Source: an uncultured Bacteroides sp. | Lineage (GTDB): Bacteria; Bacteroidota; Bacteroidia; Bacteroidales; Bacteroidaceae | Direction: 5' to 3' | Assembly (NCBI GenBank): GCA_900556845.1 | Contig: USQO01000087.1 | Coordinates: 1 to 7,619, forward strand | DNA: 7,619 nt | Shown here: piece by piece, positions 1-5,408 of the stretch | Position numbering within the stretch: the first letter of the stretch is position 1 | Layout: each line of letters opens with the position of its first letter | Notes under the pieces: generated by a model | What the model saw: the letters and a program-made list of their open reading frames with translations, nothing else | Databases searched by the model: none | Told to the model about the DNA's origin: nothing | Program-made: the position numbers and the translations under genes

Positions 1-116
1 AAGATTTAAATTAATATTAGATATTTTGGAATGCAAATATAAAATAAATTACCAAATAAAAACAAATGTAAAGTGCAATTTAGCCGATTAAGGTCGGTAT
101 TTAACTATTTTGCCCG

Positions 117-929
117 TTATAGTGTTACTTCTGTTACGCATCCTGTATGATTGTAAAATACACGGTCACCCCATAATGCACGGAACACTGCATACTTGTC
201 TACTCCCGAACAATGGCATACTCCGAGTCGCTCCGGCAGGTCTTCCGACAGATAGGCTGCTATCACCTGATCTTTCTCAGATACCGCATTGTGGATATGA
301 AAACCTCCCAGTAACAGTTTCAGTGGAAGTACCGGAAACTGCCTGCGTACCCTGCGCAAGGCATTCGTGATTCCTCGGTGCGAACAGGCACTCAGCACAG
401 CCATTCCTTCTTTGCCTTGTAGCACTACAGCCAGCTCGTCATCAAAGCAGTCGGGCTGCAATGCTCCGTTCCGCTGCACCAGAAACTGTTCGAAGTGAGT
501 GTCCCGTTCATCTTCTACAGGCAAATCGGGAAAGACCCACAAGCCAGATACTAACTCCATGGTCTGCTCCACAAAAAGGAAACGCGACAAATCCAGTCCT
601 TCCGTTCCCTTCATCCCGTTCTCACGCTCTCCCTTGAACTTCCGGTCGAATGCCTCACGCTTGCACACCACACGCGCACGGGTATTTACTTCCAGAAAAG
701 CCTTCAGTCCCCCACTATGGTCACTGTGCCCGTGTGAGAGTACCAGATAATCTACCCGTTGCAAGTCGGCACGCAGCAAGCGTGCATTCCGTACAAAAAG
801 CTCGGAAGCCCCCGTATCAAACAAAACCACCGCATCGGGCAGTTCTACATAAAGACACAATCCGTGTTCTGCCTGCAACTTACGGCCGTACACACAGTTT
901 TCCGTCAGTGTTGTAATCTTACATTCCAT
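117..929 (-). CDS. MBL-fold metallo-hydrolase (COG1237-like)
   Basis: A 270-residue metallo-beta-lactamase-fold hydrolase. The metal-binding motif is clear: LSHGHSDHSGG gives H66, H68, D70 and H71. Further candidate ligands are H184 in ACSHRGITNAL, H211 and H213 in GGFHIHNA, and H239 in CHCSG. The order, the DDELAVVLQG stretch and the length fit the COG1237 family, often labelled 7,8-dihydropterin-6-methyl-4-(beta-D-ribofuranosyl)aminobenzene-5'-phosphate synthase after an archaeal member. That label should not be taken as the reaction here, because the bacterial substrate is unknown. There is no signal peptide or membrane segment, so it is probably cytoplasmic. The start at 929 gives a normal family N-terminus and lies about 40 bases below a good minus-strand promoter. 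It is transcribed away from the fucosidase gene and stands alone in the window. Fold and metal binding are secure; the substrate is not. Confidence 0.93.
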   Translation of the reverse strand: MECKITTLTENCVYGRKLQAEHGLCLYVELPDAVVLFDTGASELFVRNARLLRADLQRVDYLVLSHGHSDHSGGLKAFLEVNTRARVVCKREAFDRKFKGERENGMKGTEGLDLSRFLFVEQTMELVSGLWVFPDLPVEDERDTHFEQFLVQRNGALQPDCFDDELAVVLQGKEGMAVLSACSHRGITNALRRVRRQFPVLPLKLLLGGFHIHNAVSEKDQVIAAYLSEDLPERLGVCHCSGVDKYAVFRALWGDRVFYNHTGCVTEVTL

Positions 930-975
930 ATGCTATATGTTATATTTTCATCGTTTCCCGGCATCCTGCCTGTCA

Positions 976-1006
976 CAAATGTACGCAAAAGCTTCCGCCC
1001 GACAAA
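976..1006 (-). promoter_or_regulatory. Bacteroidetes-type promoter of the MBL hydrolase gene
   Basis: Read on the minus strand, TTTG (1006-1003), 19 bases and TACATTTG (983-976) match the Bacteroidetes primary sigma consensus exactly. Transcription should start near 970, giving a leader of about 40 bases before the ATG at 929. This is the best promoter match in the window. Confidence 0.8.
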
Positions 1007-1024
1007 ATGCAACGCGGCATTCTG

Positions 1025-1054
1025 TTTGCTGTTTCATAAAAAGAAGTATCTTTG
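1025..1054 (+). promoter_or_regulatory. Bacteroidetes-type promoter of the GH29 gene
   Basis: TTTG (1025-1028), 18 bases and TATCTTTG (1047-1054) match the Bacteroidetes consensus, with a spacer one base shorter than usual. Transcription should start near 1060, giving an A/T-rich leader of about 50 bases before the ATG at 1113. It faces away from the hydrolase promoter, and only 18 bases separate the two -33 elements. Confidence 0.7.
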
Positions 1055-1112
1055 CACCATTATATATATAAAGGTACATCCTTTTCAAACAACTAACTAA
1101 AAACAATCTATT

Positions 1113-2171
1113 ATGAAGAAACATTTTATTCCGGCTCTTTTTGCCATCCTGCTCACAAGCAGCTGCTGCACACCGTCCTCACAAGACACGTCGCTCATCC
1201 TGCCTGTGCCGTCTACTACCCCCAGCGCTGCCCAGCAGCAACAGATAGCCCGCAAGTACGGCATGTTCATCCATTTTGGTATCAACACTTTCCACGATGA
1301 AGAATGGACCGACGGTTCCAAACCGGCTTCTTCGTATGCTCCTTCGGCTATCGATGCAGAACAGTGGATACAGACAGCCAAGGATGCCGGCATGAAGTAC
1401 GTTATCCTGATTACGAAACATCACGACGGATTCTGTCTTTGGGACAGCCAGTATACCGACTACGACGTAGCCAGCTCGGGCAATCCTACCAATGTGGTAG
1501 AAGAAGTAGCCAAGGCCTGTAAGAAACACGGTATCGGTCTGGGACTTTATTATTCTTTGTGGGACCGCAAGGTAAACGGCGATGTAGCCGACCGCAAGCA
1601 GGATGCTGCTTACAATACCTATATGATTAATCAGTTGGAAGAACTTATCACGATTGCCGAAAAACATACGCCTATCGTCGAATTCTGGTTCGATGGCGGC
1701 TGGGTAAAGCCCAACTACCGATGGCCGGTGATGGACATCTATCAGACCATCAAAAAACGCCAGCCCGACTGCCAGATAGGTATCAACTGGAGCATCGGTT
1801 CGCCTGAAAATGCCGACAAGCACCCTGTCTTGCCGCAAGACCAACAAGAGGGATATCCTATCCGTTATTTCCCAAGCGATTTCCGTCTGGGCGACCCATA
1901 CTTGCCGGCCGACAACGACCCGAAAGTGTTTACGCATGATGGCAAAGACTATTACATGCCGTGGGAATCGACCGTCTGCATCAGTCAGCGATGGTTCTAC
2001 AACACGACCGACCATACATTTAAATCGGTAGACGAGCTGGAGAAACTTTACCGCCAATGCACCAAGAACGACAATATCCTTATTCTGAACTGTCCGCCCA
2101 ACCGTGACGGCCAGTTGCGTGCAGAAGATATAGCGATTCTGAAAGAGCTCCGCAAACGCATTGAGCTCTGA
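1113..2171 (+). CDS. GH29 alpha-L-fucosidase, putative lipoprotein
   Basis: A 352-residue glycoside hydrolase family 29 enzyme, which releases terminal alpha-L-fucose with retention. The N-terminus is a lipoprotein-type signal: MKKH, a hydrophobic stretch, then LLTSSC with C18 as the probable lipidated cysteine. The mature protein would sit on the periplasmic or outer membrane, and no strong acidic surface-export tag follows the cysteine. GH29 hallmarks are GMFIHFG (50-56), TKHHDGFCLWDS (101-112), LGLYYSLWD (143-151) and EFWFDGGW (190-197), where D194 is the expected nucleophile. The acid/base residue is less clear; E232, E246 and E285 (in PWES) are candidates. The first two motifs look more like the GH29-B group (alpha-1,3/1,4-fucosidases), but that is my judgement from memory. 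It is shorter than many GH29 proteins and ends soon after the catalytic domain, so a C-terminal beta-sandwich seems absent. It is first in a probable two-gene unit with the acetyltransferase. Confidence 0.92.
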   Translation: MKKHFIPALFAILLTSSCCTPSSQDTSLILPVPSTTPSAAQQQQIARKYGMFIHFGINTFHDEEWTDGSKPASSYAPSAIDAEQWIQTAKDAGMKYVILITKHHDGFCLWDSQYTDYDVASSGNPTNVVEEVAKACKKHGIGLGLYYSLWDRKVNGDVADRKQDAAYNTYMINQLEELITIAEKHTPIVEFWFDGGWVKPNYRWPVMDIYQTIKKRQPDCQIGINWSIGSPENADKHPVLPQDQQEGYPIRYFPSDFRLGDPYLPADNDPKVFTHDGKDYYMPWESTVCISQRWFYNTTDHTFKSVDELEKLYRQCTKNDNILILNCPPNRDGQLRAEDIAILKELRKRIEL

Positions 2172-2189
2172 TTAAACTCCGAATAACCC

Positions 2190-2239
2190 GTACGGCATTC
2201 ACCTCTGTAATAGCTGCAGAAGTGCAATGCCGTACTTTT
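2190..2239 (+). terminator. Intergenic hairpin after the GH29 gene
   Basis: GTACGGCATT (2190-2199) pairs perfectly with AATGCCGTAC (2226-2235). The 26-base loop contains some further short pairing, and only four T follow. The arm and position fit an intrinsic terminator, but the short T-run and large loop suggest leaky termination or an RNA-stabilising hairpin between the two genes. No promoter is seen between it and the ATG at 2262. Confidence 0.6.
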
Positions 2240-2261
2240 AAACCTAAATTACACAACAATC

Positions 2262-3386
2262 ATGCACACCACACAGTCCCTCCAACCCCACGCTGCGCCC
2301 AAGCGGCTGCTTGCTCTCGATGTCATGCGCGGCATGACCATTGCAGGTATGATTATGGTCAATGATCCCGGTTCGTGGAGTTACATTTATGCCCCGTTGC
2401 GCCATGCCGCATGGAACGGGCTTACTCCTACCGATCTCATTTTCCCGTTTTTTATGTTCATCATGGGTATTTCTACTTATTTTTCCCTGCGGAAATTCGA
2501 ATTCAGGCAAACTCGTACCAGCCTGTATAAAATCCTGAAGCGCACCCTGCTGATATTTCTGGTCGGACTGGCCATCAATCTTTTTGTACAGCAATATTTC
2601 AATCCGGGGGCTTCGCTTGCCCATCTGCGTATACCGGGTGTCATGCAGCGACTTGCACTGGCCTATGGCATTGCCTCGCTGCTGCTCCTGCATATTCCGC
2701 ACAAATACCTGTTGCATCTGTCGGCGGGCTTGTTGCTTTTTTATGCCTTGCTCCTGCATTTTACAGGAAGCACCAGTCTTACCCCCGACAACATTGCCAT
2801 CCTGACAGACAAGACTTTGCTAGGCGAAAGTCATCTTTATACTGATTACCTACCCGATGGAACTCCCATCATCTTCGACCCCGAAGGTCTGCTGGGATGC
2901 ATCAGCAGTACAGCTCACGTACTGATAGGCGCTTTTACCGGAATGCAAATTGCCCGTTATAAAAACAATCCGGAACAAGTGATACGCACCCTGTTTCTTA
3001 CCGGCACCCTGCTGCTGTTCTGCGGACTGCTCCTCAGCTATGGCTGCCCACTCAACAAGAAAATATGGAGCAGCACCTTCGTACTGACGACCTGCGGGTT
3101 CGGCTCCCTGCTGCTGGCATTGCTCATCTGGAACATCGACATTAACAGCCACCGGCGCTGGACACGCTTCTTCGAGGTTTTCGGCATCAACCCGCTTTAC
3201 CTTTATGTACAGTCCGCTTTTCTGTCCGTCCTGCTATCCTCCTGCAAGCCGTACGCTTACGAGCATTTTCTTGCTCCGGTCTTTGGAGCATACGGAGGCT
3301 CACTGACATGGGCAGTACTTTTTGTCCTTCTCAACTGGCTTCCGGGATACTGGCTCTACCGCAAACATATTTATATCAAGCTCTAG
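2262..3386 (+). CDS. HGSNAT/DUF5009-type membrane acetyltransferase
   Basis: A 374-residue polytopic inner-membrane protein of the heparan-alpha-glucosaminide N-acetyltransferase-like group (COG4299; often annotated DUF5009 in Bacteroides). The family's N-terminal block is present: RLLALDVMRGMTIAGM (15-30), then RHAAWNGLTPTDLIFPFF (47-64). H48 aligns with the histidine proposed to carry the acetyl group in human HGSNAT (RHxxWNGL motif). RIPGVMQRLA (123-132) and DPEGLLGC (206-213) are further conserved blocks. About nine or ten hydrophobic segments follow, at roughly 59-78, 93-110, 129-146, 149-167, 216-232, 242-261, 271-290, 304-325 and 345-365. The family moves acetyl groups from cytoplasmic acetyl-CoA to amino sugars across the membrane; the bacterial substrate is unknown. 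The start keeps the whole conserved block, and no better start is evident. It lies 90 bases after the GH29 gene, which suggests a shared transcript and a role in handling an amino sugar. The family is well supported; the substrate is inference. Confidence 0.9.
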   Translation: MHTTQSLQPHAAPKRLLALDVMRGMTIAGMIMVNDPGSWSYIYAPLRHAAWNGLTPTDLIFPFFMFIMGISTYFSLRKFEFRQTRTSLYKILKRTLLIFLVGLAINLFVQQYFNPGASLAHLRIPGVMQRLALAYGIASLLLLHIPHKYLLHLSAGLLLFYALLLHFTGSTSLTPDNIAILTDKTLLGESHLYTDYLPDGTPIIFDPEGLLGCISSTAHVLIGAFTGMQIARYKNNPEQVIRTLFLTGTLLLFCGLLLSYGCPLNKKIWSSTFVLTTCGFGSLLLALLIWNIDINSHRRWTRFFEVFGINPLYLYVQSAFLSVLLSSCKPYAYEHFLAPVFGAYGGSLTWAVLFVLLNWLPGYWLYRKHIYIKL

Positions 3387-3484
3387 CTGTAGGCATTTTT
3401 GTATACAACAATAAACATTTTGTTGCAGTTCGCCCTACAAATCTTTAAACTATGTTATAAAGCAGAATTTTTAGCCGCTTTCAC

Positions 3485-3514
3485 TTGCAGATTCGCAGAA
3501 AAGCAGTACCTTTG
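3485..3514 (+). promoter_or_regulatory. Bacteroidetes-type promoter in the 3387-3659 gap
   Basis: TTG (3485-3487), 19 bases and TACCTTTG (3507-3514) give a close match to the Bacteroidetes promoter. Transcription should start near 3520. No credible protein gene lies downstream on this strand: the next gene is convergent, and a terminator follows within about 60 bases. This suggests a non-coding transcript. Confidence 0.7.
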
Positions 3515-3519
3515 CAATG

Positions 3520-3582
3520 TGTTTTTCATAGTATTAGATTTAAGGTTAACAAAGGTTGGAGTACAGCGGTACTCCTTTTTTT
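3520..3582 (+). ncRNA. Candidate small RNA, about 62 nt
   Basis: A self-contained transcription unit: a good promoter ends at 3514 and a perfect 7-bp hairpin with seven T ends at 3582. The roughly 38 bases between the start and the hairpin are A/T-rich (they include GTATTAGATTTAAGG at 3531-3545) and hold no plausible reading frame. From memory, similar promoter-leader-hairpin blocks recur in Bacteroides genomes, but I could not check this or name an Rfam family. It could be a trans-acting small RNA, an antisense transcript towards the convergent ATPase-like gene, or the leftover leader of a lost gene. The right boundary is well defined by the T-run; the left is estimated from the promoter. 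Confidence 0.55.
3558..3582 (+). terminator. Intrinsic terminator of the candidate small RNA
   Basis: GGAGTAC (3558-3564), the loop AGCG and GTACTCC (3569-3575) form a perfect 7-bp stem with a four-base loop, followed by seven T (3576-3582). This is a textbook rho-independent terminator in the plus direction. Confidence 0.8.
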
Positions 3583-3601
3583 ATGTCCTAAAGTATCGAA
3601 A

Positions 3602-3645
3602 CGTCCCGCCTTCCCTTTACAGGAAAAACGGGACGATATTTTTTT
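3602..3645 (+). terminator. Second hairpin/terminator, possibly bidirectional
   Basis: CGTCCCG (3602-3608) pairs with CGGGACG (3629-3635). An inner stem TTCC (3611-3614) with GGAA (3622-3625) closes a seven-base loop. ATA and seven T follow (3639-3645), so on the plus strand it is a backup terminator 20 bases after the first. It also lies 25 bases past the stop codon of the convergent ATPase-like gene and could end that transcript, though the minus-strand tail has only a short T-run (TTTCG). Confidence 0.7.
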
Positions 3646-3659
3646 CTATGCAGTTAACT

Positions 3660-5231
3660 TTATGCTTCAACAGATTTCCAGTCGCTGATGGTTCCTGTAT
3701 CCGAAGAAAAAACGGCACCTATCTTATATAACTTGCGGTTGTCTGACGCATACTCACGCACATACCCTTTTTCTTCAATCTGCCGCAAGGCTTCATCGGC
3801 GGTACCATCCAACTTAAACTCAAAGATATACACATACTGCGGAGTTTCCACAACACAGTCCACACGACCTTGACTCTGCACTTTTTCTGTATAAATCGTA
3901 TAGACACTCAGCAGACGCAGAAGCAGGTAGAAAGTATAATGAAAATACCGTTCGCGCTCACGCTCGTTCTCTTTACGGTGCATGGTGTAAGGTATGCTTG
4001 CCAAAAAGGATGTCAGGCCCGTACGGAAATTATCTACCTCACCTTTCCGCAAAAAAATAGTAGCTTCCCTCACCCACGGATTGATTTTATCACCGTTGTC
4101 AAAATACTTCGACGCCACCATCGTCAGAAAACCTTCCTTGACCTCCTTGTTGGGATAGTCCAGCAAGAACAGATTAAAATCCATGTCAAAAGCCTTAATA
4201 GTCAAATACCCGCTCTGATAAATCATCGGGAGAGGTTGTTCCACATCCGCCTTGTAATCGATAAACTCTTTCGGAGCATAAAACTTACCTGTAATATCAT
4301 CCATCTGTTCATCCGTATGCGAGAGCAAACGAATAAGATAAGTAGGTGTACCGCTCTTAAACCAGTAATCCGATATCCGCTGTGCATCGAAAGCATTCAG
4401 CAGACTGAATGGATTATAGACATCTGTCAGCCGATCGCTGAAATGGTAACCGTCATACTGCGCCTTCAGACGGTCGCGCATCTCATCGTAAGAGCAATGA
4501 TAAGCTTCAGCCATACTTTCTACCGGCTCACGAAAAGTCGCATCAAGTTCCTCTTGCGTGATACCGCAAAGTGCCTCATACTTATTGTGCATACTGATAT
4601 CCTTAGGCTGATTAAAACCGCTGAACACGCTCACCTGCGAGAATTTCGTAACTCCGGTAAGAAATACAAACTGAAGATGCTCGTCAGCTCCCTTAAACAC
4701 CGAATAAAAAGCTTTCAGAATATTGCGGTGCTCTTCCTCCAGATGTTTGTCCACATCCAGTACATCCAGTATCGGCTTGTCGTATTCATCAATCAGTACT
4801 ACGGCACGCCTTCCGCTCTGCTCGTGTGCAGCTTTAAGCACCTTCATAAAGCGGTTTCCCAAATCAGTTTCAATATCTCCTGCATCCAGCGAATACTGCT
4901 TTTCCCAATCAGAAACATAACTGGCAATACGATTTTCCAGTATTCCCTGCTTCGTAAAGTTTGAACCGTTAAAATCTATATGAAATACGGGATACACTTT
5001 CCACTCCTTCTCGAGGCTGTCTATCTTCAAGCCTTTAAACAATTCCTTTCGACCCAGAAAATAGTTCTTCAGTGTAGAAACAAGCAGGCTTTTTCCAAAA
5101 CGTCGGGGACGGCTCATAAAGTAAATCGAGCCCTCATGAACAAGCGAATAAACCATATCCGTCTTATCTATGTATACATATCCGTCTTCTATAATGCGGT
5201 CAAAACTTTGTATTCCAATTGGATATTTCAT
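3660..5231 (-). CDS. AAA-ATPase-like / PD-(D/E)XK nuclease family protein
   Basis: A 523-residue two-domain protein of a large family in Bacteroidetes and Firmicutes (Pfam AAA-ATPase_like plus PDDEXK_9). The N-terminal ATPase-like domain starts with the family signature YPIGIQSFDRIIEDG (3-17) and YIDKTDMVY (20-28). Next come RPRRFGKSLL (41-50), a degenerate P-loop with K47 and S48, AVVLIDEYD (143-151) as Walker B with D148 and E149, and TGVTKFSQVSVFSGF (192-206) as a sensor-like strand. The C-terminal domain carries VDCVVE (457-462) and IFEFK (469-473), where D458, E471 and K473 form a nuclease-type active site, followed by the usual QIEEKGY (484-490). Length is normal and both domains look intact. 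No signal peptide, so cytoplasmic. The biological role of the family is unknown; defence, mobile-element or regulatory roles have been suggested, but nothing here decides. It is convergent to the small-RNA unit and divergent from the GH97 gene, with its own promoter, so it appears to be an independent gene. Confidence 0.92.
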   Translation of the reverse strand: MKYPIGIQSFDRIIEDGYVYIDKTDMVYSLVHEGSIYFMSRPRRFGKSLLVSTLKNYFLGRKELFKGLKIDSLEKEWKVYPVFHIDFNGSNFTKQGILENRIASYVSDWEKQYSLDAGDIETDLGNRFMKVLKAAHEQSGRRAVVLIDEYDKPILDVLDVDKHLEEEHRNILKAFYSVFKGADEHLQFVFLTGVTKFSQVSVFSGFNQPKDISMHNKYEALCGITQEELDATFREPVESMAEAYHCSYDEMRDRLKAQYDGYHFSDRLTDVYNPFSLLNAFDAQRISDYWFKSGTPTYLIRLLSHTDEQMDDITGKFYAPKEFIDYKADVEQPLPMIYQSGYLTIKAFDMDFNLFLLDYPNKEVKEGFLTMVASKYFDNGDKINPWVREATIFLRKGEVDNFRTGLTSFLASIPYTMHRKENERERERYFHYTFYLLLRLLSVYTIYTEKVQSQGRVDCVVETPQYVYIFEFKLDGTADEALRQIEEKGYVREYASDNRKLYKIGAVFSSDTGTISDWKSVEA

Positions 5232-5296
5232 GGATAAACAATTAAATAATTAATAATTCAGGAACGATAAACACTGGTTTCATTCAAGCTTTTATA

Positions 5297-5326
5297 CAAA
5301 AATATAAAATGCTTGTCAGTAACAAA
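5297..5326 (-). promoter_or_regulatory. Bacteroidetes-type promoter of the ATPase-like gene
   Basis: Read on the minus strand, TTTG (5326-5323), 18 bases and TATTTTTG (5304-5297) match the consensus. Transcription should start near 5290, giving a leader of about 60 bases that is very A/T-rich and includes a near-palindromic stretch at 5240-5258. Confidence 0.65.
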
Positions 5327-5346
5327 GCAAAAAACATACACATTTA

Positions 5347-5377
5347 TTTCACACTCAAACAAAATGTCGTACATTTG
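5347..5377 (+). promoter_or_regulatory. Bacteroidetes-type promoter of the GH97 gene
   Basis: TACATTTG (5370-5377) is a perfect -7 element. TTTC (5347-5350), 19 bases upstream, is a one-mismatch -33 element. Transcription should start near 5384, leaving a leader of about 25 bases before the ATG at 5409. It is back to back with the ATPase-like gene promoter, 20 bases away. Confidence 0.7.
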
Positions 5378-5408
5378 TTTGTATTATTTCTAATATAATC
5401 TATAAACC

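Noticed and set aside
63..70. TACATTTG on the minus strand, a possible promoter leading off the left edge
   Set aside because: No TTTG or TTG element lies 18-23 bases upstream of it, so it is only half a promoter in A/T-rich sequence.
83..98. Small stem (CCGA/TCGG) after the MBL hydrolase gene as a terminator
   Set aside because: Only four Watson-Crick pairs plus one wobble pair and no T-run in the minus direction; too weak to call.
1179..2057. A 292-codon open frame on the minus strand
   Set aside because: It is antisense to the GH29 gene, which has intact family motifs. The frame is a by-product of GH29 codon use.
3406..3425. CAACAA/TTGTTG hairpin after the acetyltransferase stop codon
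   Set aside because: Six A/T-rich pairs without a T-run do not make a credible terminator.
3399..3731. A 110-codon open frame across the 3387-3659 gap
   Set aside because: It runs through a promoter and two terminator hairpins and into the convergent gene, and its translation resembles no protein family I know.
3870..4964. A 364-codon open frame on the plus strand
   Set aside because: It lies wholly antisense to the ATPase-like gene, whose domains and motifs are unmistakable. Its translation has no recognisable domain, and no promoter precedes it.
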